Assembly (NCBI GenBank): GCA_937952395.1
Contig: CALFYV010000414.1
Location: forward strand, 1-7,986
Direction: 5' to 3'
Length of the DNA: 7,986 nucleotides
From: an uncultured Bacteriovoracaceae bacterium
GTDB lineage: Bacteria > Bdellovibrionota > Bacteriovoracia > Bacteriovoracales > Bacteriovoracaceae
Shown: in pieces, positions 1 to 6,321 of the stretch
Position numbering within the stretch: the first letter of the stretch is position 1
Layout of the letters: each line of letters opens with the position of its first letter
Made by a program: the position numbers and the translations under genes
Notes under the pieces: generated by a model
Told to the model about the DNA's origin: nothing
The model's database searches: none
The model's input: the letters and a program-made list of their open reading frames with translations, nothing else

Positions 1-600
1 TGCTTGAATAAGTTTTTCGTATAATGCTTGGGCCACATCAAAGCCCAGAAGAGGATCTTGCTCTCCATGGCTTTGAAAAAATGGTTTGCCTTCATTACCT
101 TTCATCGATTGAATTAAATTTTCTTCATCAATTAAATTAGATGAAAAAAGAATCATCCCTGCGACTTTTTCTTTTAGTCGTAGACCAAGATGACTGGCCA
201 ACATAGCACCTTGAGAAAAACCTACAAGAAAAAACTTTTTGTACTTATTTGAGATTTGTAAAAAGATCTTTTCAAGCCTCTCAACCATCTGGATAAAGTC
301 TGGACTTGAGAGTTTTCTAAAATCACGGTGCTTGCCGCTCATCATGGCACGTTGAAGCTCCATCATATCAATGGGAAACCAGGCACGACCACTCATCATC
401 ATACCTAAAGAAACTTCTAAAGGAGCATTGGGGAAATACCAATTCCAGTCGTTTTCTGGGGCCATATATTCATGCAAAGGATAGAGATCTTCACAATTGG
501 CACCATAGCCGTGCATGAGGCAGACTGCGGGTTTATTTGGATCGCCTTTGATATGTAGGAAATCAATGTCGCCTAATTGGATTGTATCCTTTATACTCAT
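1..600 (-). CDS. Carboxylesterase/phospholipase-type alpha/beta hydrolase, partial (C-terminus outside window)
   Basis: This is a serine hydrolase of the carboxylesterase/lysophospholipase family (Abhydrolase_2 type), expected to cleave carboxyl esters or thioesters; the substrate cannot be told. Reading from ATG at 600, 200 residues are visible without a stop. The oxyanion-loop motif HGYGAN is at residues 30-35, a family-like 'FPNAP...GRAWFPID' stretch lies at 56-78, the nucleophile elbow is GFSQG (Ser129) and the acid is in HGEQDP (Asp182). The catalytic His, which follows the Asp in this family, would lie beyond position 1. There is no signal peptide, so the enzyme is probably cytoplasmic. 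The start is supported by GGAG at 606-609, five bases from ATG. It is divergent from the EamA transporter with an 18-bp gap. Family assignment is firm; physiological role is unknown. Confidence 0.9.
   Translation of the reverse strand, partial: MSIKDTIQLGDIDFLHIKGDPNKPAVCLMHGYGANCEDLYPLHEYMAPENDWNWYFPNAPLEVSLGMMMSGRAWFPIDMMELQRAMMSGKHRDFRKLSSPDFIQMVERLEKIFLQISNKYKKFFLVGFSQGAMLASHLGLRLKEKVAGMILFSSNLIDEENLIQSMKGNEGKPFFQSHGEQDPLLGFDVAQALYEKLIQA
569..597 (+). promoter_or_regulatory. Candidate promoter for the EamA transporter gene
   Basis: A good -10 hexamer TATACT (592-597, 5 of 6 to the sigma-70 consensus) lies 17 bases after a poor -35 TCGCCT (569-574, 3 of 6). Transcription would start near 604, leaving a leader of about 15 bases that contains the AAGG ribosome site. 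It lies inside the 5' end of the opposing hydrolase gene. This rests on motif matching only. Confidence 0.3.
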
Positions 601-605
601 AGTAA

Positions 606-613
606 CTCCAAGG
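606..613. promoter_or_regulatory. Abutting ribosome binding sites of two divergent genes
   Basis: Within the 18-bp gap between the two start codons, GGAG on the minus strand (606-609) serves the hydrolase start at 600, and AAGG on the plus strand (610-613) serves the transporter ATG at 619. Each site is five bases from its start codon. This placement favours ATG 619 over the in-frame TTG at 577 for the transporter, since TTG 577 would lie inside the hydrolase gene and has no such site. Confidence 0.6.
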
Positions 614-618
614 TTAAA

Positions 619-1479
619 ATGAAAATAAATAAAAGTATAGTCTATATTCTTATCGCTGGGATTCTCTTCACGATTGCTTTCGTTCTGGTTAAATCAACCA
701 GTCATATCCATGTGCTACAAGTAGTTTTTTGGCGATCCTTAATCGTTTTTCTTTTTAGCTTTGTGATCCTCAAATATAAAAAGATTCCTTTATTCGAAGG
801 TCCCAAAAAATATTTAATCCTACGAGGCATCACTGGATGTATCGCTATTATTTGTTATTTCTATACTTTGCAAGAAATGACTATGGCAAGTGCGGTTACT
901 CTTCAGTACGTTTCACCTCTTTTTTTAGTCATTGTTGGCTTCTTTATTAACAAAGAACGCTTTAATAAAATTCAATTAGTTTTTGTTATGCTGGCGCTTT
1001 TAGGAACAGCGGTTATTAAAAATTTTGACCCAACTATTACCACCTTTCAACTTCTCTTAGGGCTAAGTAGCGCGTTTTTCTCCGCACTCTCTTACAGTTT
1101 TATCAGGAAGCTTAAAGGTTTGGCCGATCCCTATCTTGTTGTTTTTTACTTTCCTCTTGTCACCTTACCAGTCATTTTGCCTATACTGGTCATGAACTGG
1201 GTCACACCCAATTGGGAAGATACAGTTAAACTCATTGGAGTTGGAGTTTTCTCTATGTTTGCCCAAGTCCTTTTAACCAAAGCACTGCAAAGAGAGAGAG
1301 TAGCTAAAATTGGAGTTATTCGTTATGTGGATCTTATTTTTGCTGCAATCGCCGGCTATGTCCTGTTCGACGAGATCATAAGTCTACAAATGGTATTAGG
1401 TTTTATTCTTATTATTTCTGGAGTGATACTCAATCATATTTTTTCTTTTAAAGAAGAAAAGTCACATACGGTCGATTAA
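619..1479 (+). CDS. EamA/DMT-family membrane transporter
   Basis: This is a multi-pass inner-membrane transporter of the drug/metabolite transporter superfamily (EamA type), typically exporting small metabolites or amino acids; the substrate cannot be assigned. The 286-residue length fits the usual 290-300 and a ten-helix fold of two tandem EamA repeats. Repeat 1 covers about residues 5-135 and includes the family-like segment 'YFYTLQEMTMASAVTLQYVS' with 'PLFL' just after it; repeat 2 covers about 145-275 with the parallel 'ALQRERVAKIGVIRYVDLIF'. Short Lys/Arg-rich loops separate the hydrophobic helices. ATG 619 is chosen because it has AAGG at 610-613 and is followed directly by the first helix; an in-frame TTG at 577 would add 14 unlikely polar residues. 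It ends tail-to-tail with the minus-strand lipoprotein gene, overlapping it by 32 bp. No terminator is visible. Confidence 0.88.
   Translation: MKINKSIVYILIAGILFTIAFVLVKSTSHIHVLQVVFWRSLIVFLFSFVILKYKKIPLFEGPKKYLILRGITGCIAIICYFYTLQEMTMASAVTLQYVSPLFLVIVGFFINKERFNKIQLVFVMLALLGTAVIKNFDPTITTFQLLLGLSSAFFSALSYSFIRKLKGLADPYLVVFYFPLVTLPVILPILVMNWVTPNWEDTVKLIGVGVFSMFAQVLLTKALQRERVAKIGVIRYVDLIFAAIAGYVLFDEIISLQMVLGFILIISGVILNHIFSFKEEKSHTVD
634..662 (-). promoter_or_regulatory. Candidate promoter for the hydrolase gene
   Basis: On the minus strand TATACT (639 to 634, 5 of 6) lies 17 bases after a weak -35 ATCCCA (662 to 657). The start would be near 627, inside the EamA coding region, so the hydrolase leader would be antisense to the first codons of the transporter. 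This rests on motif matching only. Confidence 0.25.
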
Positions 1480-2191
1480 CTTGTAACTTATCACTTTGTT
1501 GTTTTTCTAATTCTTTGAAAAACTTTCCTGTGACGTTTAAAATTCCAAATTTTACTTTATCAATTTTAAAACGTAATTTTTTCTCCGATGATAAATGCTC
1601 AACACTACCGTCTAGCTTAAATCTTCCATTCAAATCACTATAAATATCACCTTCCATATAAACTTTCCCTTTAACTATATTTATCTTGGCATTTAAGATT
1701 TCTAAATTGTCACCATTATCATAGCGGTATAAGCCTAATTGCATTTTTTTTATACAACTCGATATTACTGAATCCATTAAATCTACAACTTGGCCATCCC
1801 CCGCACAACGCAACGAAAGTTCCTTTAAAATTTGCGTGCTATTTTGCTGAGTTGAACTGTAATCTTGTAAACTCAAATCTATTATCCCTTTATTCATATG
1901 GGCTTCAAGGCCATCCACCAATAATTCATCTGCATTTTGTAGAGCTGAAGGCACATTTTCTAAATGTAGATTTATACCAGGTGCTTTTATTTTGATTCCA
2001 TCAATTAATTTTTCAACTTCAAATTTTAAATAATCCTGTTGATGAGCTTTACCATAGCTAAGTTCAATTTCACCTTGGCCAACAGGATTAGTATATTCAA
2101 AATGAAAATGGCTTAAGTCGAATTGTTTGATTGAACTAGTTTCACATGAAGTTAATAACAAAATTCCCACAATAAAGTTGACCCATTTCAT
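1448..2191 (-). CDS. Putative outer-membrane lipoprotein, unrecognised family
   Basis: The 247-residue product starts with a short lipoprotein signal peptide ending in a lipobox, LTSC, with the lipidated Cys at residue 16. The +2 residue is Glu rather than Asp, which argues for sorting to the outer membrane. The mature part is rich in alternating hydrophobic/polar strands such as 'KVYMEGDIYSDLNGRFKLDG' and has two more Cys (129 and 146) that could form a disulfide. The repeated amphipathic beta pattern and closing 'VNRPYVTF' vaguely recall lipid-binding LmeA/AsmA-like beta proteins, but this is only an impression. ATG 2191 is preferred over TTG 2203 because GGAG (2198-2201) sits six bases upstream and the TTG lies within that site. 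It appears to be a single-gene unit, divergent from the pseudo-receiver gene. Confidence 0.78.
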   Translation of the reverse strand: MKWVNFIVGILLLTSCETSSIKQFDLSHFHFEYTNPVGQGEIELSYGKAHQQDYLKFEVEKLIDGIKIKAPGINLHLENVPSALQNADELLVDGLEAHMNKGIIDLSLQDYSSTQQNSTQILKELSLRCAGDGQVVDLMDSVISSCIKKMQLGLYRYDNGDNLEILNAKINIVKGKVYMEGDIYSDLNGRFKLDGSVEHLSSEKKLRFKIDKVKFGILNVTGKFFKELEKQQSDKLQVNRPYVTFLL

Positions 2192-2197
2192 TTGTCT

Positions 2198-2201
2198 CTC
2201 C
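2198..2201 (-). promoter_or_regulatory. Ribosome binding site fixing the lipoprotein start
   Basis: GGAG on the minus strand lies six bases before ATG 2191. The upstream TTG at 2203 directly abuts it, so the shorter 247-residue product is the likely one. Confidence 0.6.
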
Positions 2202-2304
2202 AAGTGCAGGAATTTTTGTAGTACTTTCCTATCGCCTAAAATCTAGAAAGCAATGAATACATTTACGTGATGAGGTTGTTTTTGCCTGGGCGCTTTATTT
2301 TTAG

Positions 2305-2333
2305 ATGGAAAGCTTTGATAAATAAGTTAGAAT
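2305..2333 (+). promoter_or_regulatory. Candidate promoter for the pseudo-receiver gene
   Basis: ATGGAA (2305-2310, 3 of 6) and TAGAAT (2328-2333, 5 of 6) are separated by 17 bases. Transcription would begin around 2340, giving a very short leader that barely includes the AAGGG ribosome site. The rest of the 2192-2349 gap shows no other clear signal. Confidence 0.35.
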
Positions 2334-2349
2334 AGATCAAAGGGTTTTT

Positions 2350-2892
2350 ATGAGTGATGATGATGATAAGGCCACAGTAGTTATCGATATTACTAAGCTA
2401 CGCGAACAGATGGGAAAAGCGGTTGCACCTGAGGAAGATATTGGAGAGGTGACTGCTATTGACCTTGAATTCACCGTAGGCCCAGATGATAGTCCAACTA
2501 AAACGAAGATCAAACAATTGCCAAGTTTTGATGTTCTTTGTTTTGATTTTGGTAACGATTTATTTAGTAAAATTCAATCTCATTTCCCTTCTCATATGAA
2601 CGTTAATATCATTAAAGATATCAAAATACTTAATCAGCATTTGGCGCAAAGGAAATTTCAAGTACTTTTTCTGAATTATGATGGTAGCCCACAAGCTGTT
2701 AATCAAATCAGTACACAAGTCAAAGCTAAGTTCCCAGAATGTAAAACTGTTATTGTAGCCAAAAGCTTAAGTTTAGAAAAAGCGCAAATCCACCAAAAAA
2801 GTCCAGCAGGTGCTGAGGCTTATATGAGTCATCCTTTGAGCAAAGAAAAGCTCTCTGATGAATTAGAAAAAATTTATTCAAAATTCAATTAA
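2350..2892 (+). CDS. Degenerate response-regulator receiver-like protein
   Basis: This 180-residue soluble protein probably acts as a cytoplasmic signalling or scaffolding module, not a phosphorylated regulator. It begins with an acidic tail (MSDDDDK) and a short segment 'ATVVIDITKLREQM', then an acidic linker to about residue 55. Residues 59-178 look like a CheY-type receiver: beta-1 'FDVLCFDFG' (60-68), beta-3 'FQVLFLNYDGSP' (103-114), beta-4 'TVIVAKS' (133-139), beta-5/alpha-5 'AYMSHPLSKEKL' (157-168). The usual phosphoacceptor Asp position aligns with Asn109 and the conserved Lys before Pro is His161, so normal phosphotransfer is unlikely; Asp111 is a possible alternative. There is no output domain. 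AAAGGG lies about five bases before ATG. The fold assignment is from pattern reading and is moderate; the role is unknown. Confidence 0.7.
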   Translation: MSDDDDKATVVIDITKLREQMGKAVAPEEDIGEVTAIDLEFTVGPDDSPTKTKIKQLPSFDVLCFDFGNDLFSKIQSHFPSHMNVNIIKDIKILNQHLAQRKFQVLFLNYDGSPQAVNQISTQVKAKFPECKTVIVAKSLSLEKAQIHQKSPAGAEAYMSHPLSKEKLSDELEKIYSKFN

Positions 2893-2894
2893 AC

Positions 2895-2925
2895 AAAATA
2901 AAAAAGGGAGGAACAAAGTCCTCCC
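2895..2925 (-). terminator. Intrinsic terminator of the yceI-like gene
   Basis: On the minus strand a perfect 7-bp GC-rich stem (GGGAGGA 2906-2912 paired with TCCTCCC 2919-2925, six-base loop) is followed by the U-rich run TTTTTTATTTT (2905 to 2895). It begins 15 bases after the stop of the YceI-family gene. On the plus strand the hairpin has no U-run after it, so it serves the minus-strand gene. Confidence 0.85.
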
Positions 2926-2940
2926 CGGAAGAGTTGGTCA

Positions 2941-3528
2941 CTAAGTCTTATTCTTTTTCTGGGAAGAATAAACTTCAATATCTATTTTGACTTCATCACC
3001 AAGAACATTTTTACTAATATCTGCCACACTAAATGTACTGTTCCAAGAAATCCCAAAGTCGTTTCTATCTACTTTAGTTTTTCCTACGAAGTGAAGACCG
3101 TCCTTAGTATCTTTTAATTCCACGTCTAATTCAACTTCTTTTGTCTTACCTCTCATTGTAAGAGTGCCTTTTATTTTGGCCTTGCCATTTTTAAGCACAA
3201 CCGGCTTAGCCGACTTAAACACTAGGGCTTTATGGTTATCTACATCAAAAAAATCGGCAGAACGTAAATGCTTGTCACGTTTCTCTTCTTGTGTGTCAAC
3301 AGAAGATGCATCTATCGTAACAGCTATATTAGAGAGAGTTTTTTTAGATTCATCATATGAAAAACTCCCATCAAATTTCTTAAATTCACCAAAGACAGGA
3401 GATGAAATTTTAAATTTAAAAATTTCAAAGCCAACTTTACTTTTTTCACTCTTAATTTCATAACTCTTAGTCGCAGCTAAAGCCGAAAGAGAGAGAGAAA
3501 GACTCAACATAATATTCAACAACTTCAT
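2941..3528 (-). CDS. YceI-family periplasmic protein
   Basis: YceI-family proteins are secreted lipocalin-like beta-barrels that bind isoprenoid-type lipids; family members are reported in stress or base-induced contexts. The 195-residue product has a signal peptide with Ser-Leu repeats, cleavage likely after ALA (residue 18) or the next Ala. The mature part carries the family pattern: 'SEKSKVGFEIFKF', 'GEFKKFDGSFSYD', 'IDASSVDTQEEKRDKHLRSA' followed by 'DFFDV', 'KGTLTMRGKTKEVELDV' and 'KVDRNDFGISW'. Length is typical. A strong GGAGG (3533-3537) lies four bases before ATG 3528. It has its own terminator and a divergent neighbour, so it is probably monocistronic. The C-terminal tail is Lys-rich (SSQKKNKT). 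The family call is secure; ligand and physiological role are not known from sequence. Confidence 0.93.
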   Translation of the reverse strand: MKLLNIMLSLSLSLSALAATKSYEIKSEKSKVGFEIFKFKISSPVFGEFKKFDGSFSYDESKKTLSNIAVTIDASSVDTQEEKRDKHLRSADFFDVDNHKALVFKSAKPVVLKNGKAKIKGTLTMRGKTKEVELDVELKDTKDGLHFVGKTKVDRNDFGISWNSTFSVADISKNVLGDEVKIDIEVYSSQKKNKT

Positions 3529-3544
3529 AATTCCTCCATTACTT

Positions 3545-3573
3545 ATTTGTCAGTAAGTGTAGTCTCAAGTCAA
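3545..3573 (-). promoter_or_regulatory. Candidate promoter for the yceI-like gene
   Basis: Minus-strand TTGACT (3573 to 3568, 5 of 6) is followed after 17 bases by a weak -10 ACAAAT (3550 to 3545). A small ACTTA/TAAGT dyad (3541-3545 and 3554-3558) overlaps the -10 and might be an operator or chance. The -35 is convincing, the -10 is not. Confidence 0.3.
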
Positions 3574-3640
3574 AATAATTACATCTAAAAAATATTAATT
3601 TTTGTTAAACAAGATGCCAGTCTTTTTTAGAACTCATTAT

Positions 3641-3670
3641 TTGACGAATTCTCTTCCCCCGCGAGACTAT
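3641..3670 (+). promoter_or_regulatory. Candidate promoter for the dihaem cytochrome gene
   Basis: TTGACG (3641-3646, 5 of 6) is followed after 18 bases by GACTAT (3665-3670, 3 of 6). This predicts a start near 3677 and a leader of about 20 bases holding GGAG at 3688-3691. This rests on motif matching only. Confidence 0.3.
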
Positions 3671-3698
3671 CTTTCTAAGAGATATTCGGAGATCAAGG

Positions 3699-5342
3699 AT
3701 GATTTACCTCTTTTTCAAGCTATTAAGCTTTAGTTGTTTATTATGGGGTGCAGTGCCAGACTGGAGTGAAAATACGAAGCTTAACTCACCTCGCTTTAAT
3801 ATTTATCAATTAAACGAAGCAAAATTTAAACAAACCATCACTGCTGGCAAGAAGCATGCTCTGATTTATCCAGTTGATGTGACCGGGCTTCTGATTCCCT
3901 ATGAACCTCTCAAATATTTTTTTGAAACTGATGAACAAGATCCCGTTAGAAAGTATATTTTTTCTAAATTGCAAAATAAAACTCAATTTTATTCCATTGA
4001 TGATTTGCTTAATTGGTTAGGACTACATTCTTATCCCGAAACACAAGAAGAAAATCCTTTAGACATTCCCCATGTCGATCCTCTGCATGCGACTCATGCT
4101 ATGGGCACGACATTGCTTAAAACTAAAAATGGAATCGGTATTACTTTTAGCTGTGCTGCCTGCCATAGCGCTGATCTTTTTGGAAAAAAAATACTAGGAA
4201 TGACCAATCGCTTTCCTAAAGCCAACGAGTTTTTTCATTTAGGAAAGCAAGTTTCCCCTTTTATCAACTCCTATCTTTTTCAAATGGGACTTAAGACAAC
4301 CCAAGGTGAACGTTTGATGATCAAAAAAGTCAAAAATACTTTGCCTTGGGTCGGAACAAAAAAACCACAGGTCTTAGGACTTGATACATCCCTCTCCCAA
4401 GTGGCATTAAGTCTTTCAAAAAGGGAACAAGACGAGTATGCTAGCCGCACACCTCAAAGTGCCCTCTTCCCAAGACATAATACATAAGAAAAAAGAGTCG
4501 CCGACAGTAAACCTGCTGTTTGGTGGAACTTAAAATATAAAACCCGTTGGCTATCTGATGGCTCTATTGTTTCAGGTAACCCTATCTTCACCAATTTTCT
4601 TTGGAATGAAATTGGCCGAGGAACTGATTTAGTTGAATTAGAAAAATGGTTACAGGACAATCAAAAGACAATTGAAGAATTAACCACAGCGGTCTTTGCC
4701 ACTGAGGCTCCCAAATACACTCAGTTTTTCGGTGAATACTCAATTGATATAACAAAGGCCAAACGAGGAGAAATTCTTTTTCAAAATTCCTGTACCGGTT
4801 GTCATGGCCAATATGAAAAAAATTGGGAAAGTAGCTCACAAACGACAAGAGTTATCTATCATCAAAAAACTCCCGTCATTGATGTAGGAACTGATCCTAT
4901 GCGCTATCAAGGGATGCAATACTTCGCCCAAGATCTTAACCGCCTTAAAATTTCAAAATGGATGAAAACAAAAGTTGTTCCGCAAAAAGGCTATGTCCCT
5001 CCTCCGCTTGTTGGCATTTGGGCGCGCTGGCCTTATTTACATAACAACTCAATTCCTAGTCTCTGCGCTCTTATGCCAAATACCAAAGATCGCCCTGAAA
5101 ATTATTGGGCGGGCCCTGCCATAGATGAAAATACCGATTATGATCATGAATGTGTGGGTTACCCCAGTGAAGAGAAAGTTCCTCATGCCTGGAGAGAAAA
5201 TCCTGATTACTTTTATGACACAAGCAAAGAAGGACTCAGTAACCAAGGTCACTTCTACCGTATCTTCACCCACGAAGATGGCACTGAAAAATTCACGCAA
5301 GATCAAAAAAGAGATTTGATTGAGTTTTTGAAAACGCTCTAG
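3699..5342 (+). pseudogene. Secreted dihaem c-type cytochrome (RoxA/MauG/CcpA-like), interrupted by an in-frame TAA
   Basis: The full reading frame covers 547 codons with one internal stop, TAA at 4485-4487 (codon 263). Before it: a hydrophobic export signal (residues 1-18) and haem motif CAACH at 152-156. After it, in the same frame, come the family-like 'VADSKPAVWWNLKYKTRWLS' with 'DGSIVSGNP' just after it, haem motif CTGCH at 365-369, and 'YVPPPLVGIWARWPYLHNNS' followed by 'IPSL'. The last resembles the 'GIWATAPYLHNGSVPTL' signature of dihaem peroxidase/rubber-oxygenase-like cytochromes, periplasmic redox enzymes. Nothing appears missing across the stop (PRHNT-stop-EKRVADSKP), so this looks like a single substitution, not a frameshift. 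The first ATG after the stop is at 4899, past the second haem site, so reinitiation would not give a haem protein. GGAG (3688-3691) precedes ATG 3699. It could be a recent pseudogene, readthrough, or a sequencing error. Substrate is unknown. Confidence 0.85.
4485..4487 (+). other. Internal TAA stop in the dihaem cytochrome frame
   Basis: The codon context is AAT ACA TAA GAA AAA. The frame is open for 262 codons before and 284 codons after, and both halves match the same protein type. TAA is neither a selenocysteine nor a pyrrolysine codon, and other genes in this window end normally in TAA, so codon reassignment is excluded. CAA, GAA or AAA would each become TAA by one base change. Confidence 0.85.
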
Positions 5343-5345
5343 AAT

Positions 5346-6314
5346 TTAAATGCAACTTTTCAAATAAGAATAATAATTTTGCTTAAGTAATTGAGAGCAG
5401 GAATCAGGCAGCTTCTTACCACTGACTATATGCCAATGAAGAGCTCGAAATAAAGCTGAAGAGTGGTTATCTTCTTCATCTAAGTTTTTAAGAGAAAGAT
5501 CATATTCACCTGACTCATCTTTAGTTAATAATTTACATCCTAAATTGTGGCCATCACTATTAGCGTAGTATGCTCCAAAAAGATCGGCGAAATCTTCTCC
5601 AATATATTGGAAGGTTGGGTGCATGCCCTGTATCGTCATTGTCGTGTGTAAATAGTTTTGACATGAATTTATTTTCTCCATATTTTCTAAGCTCTCTTTT
5701 GAACCTTGATTTAAGGAGGAGAAGTAATCATACTGATGACCTATTTCATGCCAGAGTATTCCAGCATTTTTTGTTAAATCCTCAAGTACATACCAACTTG
5801 TTCTTAAATAACCACCATGGAGTAAGCTAGTTTTATCATTCAAATGTATCTCTTCTTCAAATTCATAGCATAAGCCTTCCAAGTCATCAAACAAGATGTC
5901 TTTGGGCTCTTTGGTAAAATCGTAATATTCGAACAGTGCCCATTGTTGTCCGGCATTTTTATTTTCTTCTTTATCATAATAATTGATAGCTTCCTCAATA
6001 TTTTGGATTTCACTTCCTATCGTGTCGTGAACATTTTTTAAATACTCGCTTTTTTCTTTAAGATGACTTTTTATAAGTTTTGAAACGTAGCTTGAAAAAA
6101 GTTCACTTGTTTTTGTAGACATTAAGGCATTTTTACTTTTCAAATTGTCGTTGAGTTTATTATAAAATTTATTTAATAATTCTATATCCAATTTTTTAGG
6201 ACTAATTTTTTCAGCAGTTAATATTCTTGACATACAGTATGATTGAGCTTCTTTCAAAAGTAATTGAGTTGACTCTTTACTTTCGAGGAAAGACAATGTT
6301 TGGTCCAATTTCAT
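5346..6314 (-). CDS. M13-type (neprilysin/PepO-like) zinc metallopeptidase catalytic part
   Basis: The 322 residues carry the M13 gluzincin catalytic set: HEIGHQYDY (zinc His189 and His193, catalytic Glu190), EDFAD with third ligand Glu240 and Asp244 matching the family's ExxAD, and HSSALFR with His284 and Arg290 spaced as the transition-state His and substrate-binding Arg of neprilysin (H+6=R). Six Cys suggest an extracytoplasmic protein, yet there is no signal peptide, and no good ribosome site precedes ATG 6314. It overlaps the upstream gene by ATGA. If joined to that gene, HExxH would fall at about residue 469 of 602, as in M13 enzymes, which have a long helical N-terminal region. It is therefore either a coupled separate subunit or, more likely, the C-terminal part of a frameshifted peptidase. 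It ends three bases from the convergent cytochrome stop with no terminator between. Confidence 0.8.
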   Translation of the reverse strand: MKLDQTLSFLESKESTQLLLKEAQSYCMSRILTAEKISPKKLDIELLNKFYNKLNDNLKSKNALMSTKTSELFSSYVSKLIKSHLKEKSEYLKNVHDTIGSEIQNIEEAINYYDKEENKNAGQQWALFEYYDFTKEPKDILFDDLEGLCYEFEEEIHLNDKTSLLHGGYLRTSWYVLEDLTKNAGILWHEIGHQYDYFSSLNQGSKESLENMEKINSCQNYLHTTMTIQGMHPTFQYIGEDFADLFGAYYANSDGHNLGCKLLTKDESGEYDLSLKNLDEEDNHSSALFRALHWHIVSGKKLPDSCSQLLKQNYYSYLKSCI

Positions 6315-6321
6315 ATTTTTT
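6311..6321 (-). other. ATGA overlap beside an A6 homopolymer: probable frameshift junction
   Basis: On the minus strand six A's (6321 to 6316) precede T then ATGA, where ATG (6314-6312) starts the peptidase and TGA (6313-6311) ends the upstream gene. The peptidase frame is closed by a TGA four codons before this ATG. Upstream purines (GAAGAAGAAAA) are not a convincing ribosome site, unlike most other genes here. A 7-A tract would fuse the two frames. Confidence 0.6.

Noticed and set aside
1441..1460. TTTTCTT/AAGAAAA hairpin as a terminator between the convergent genes
   Set aside because: The stem is entirely A/T-rich apart from one pair, and no U-run follows on either strand.
3164..3463. 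Plus-strand 99-residue frame inside the yceI-like gene
   Set aside because: It is fully antisense to a clear YceI-family protein and has no ribosome site or features.
3489..3498. (GA)5 repeat in the yceI-like signal peptide as a phase-variable tract
   Set aside because: Five dinucleotide copies are short, and the repeat simply encodes the Ser-Leu run of a signal peptide.
4454..4848. Two overlapping minus-strand reading frames opposite the cytochrome gene
   Set aside because: They are antisense to well-matched cytochrome coding sequence and show no recognisable protein features.
5049..5319. Small reading frames on both strands inside the cytochrome C-terminal region
   Set aside because: They are shadows of the real frame, which carries the 'PPPLVGIWARWPYLHNN' signature.
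4899..5342. Separate downstream gene starting at ATG 4899
   Set aside because: It is only the tail of the cytochrome frame; the family sequence continues upstream to the internal TAA and the second haem motif lies before this ATG, with no ribosome site.
5570..5830. Plus-strand 86-residue frame opposite the peptidase
   Set aside because: It lies antisense to the HExxH and ExxAD region, which is unmistakably coding on the minus strand.
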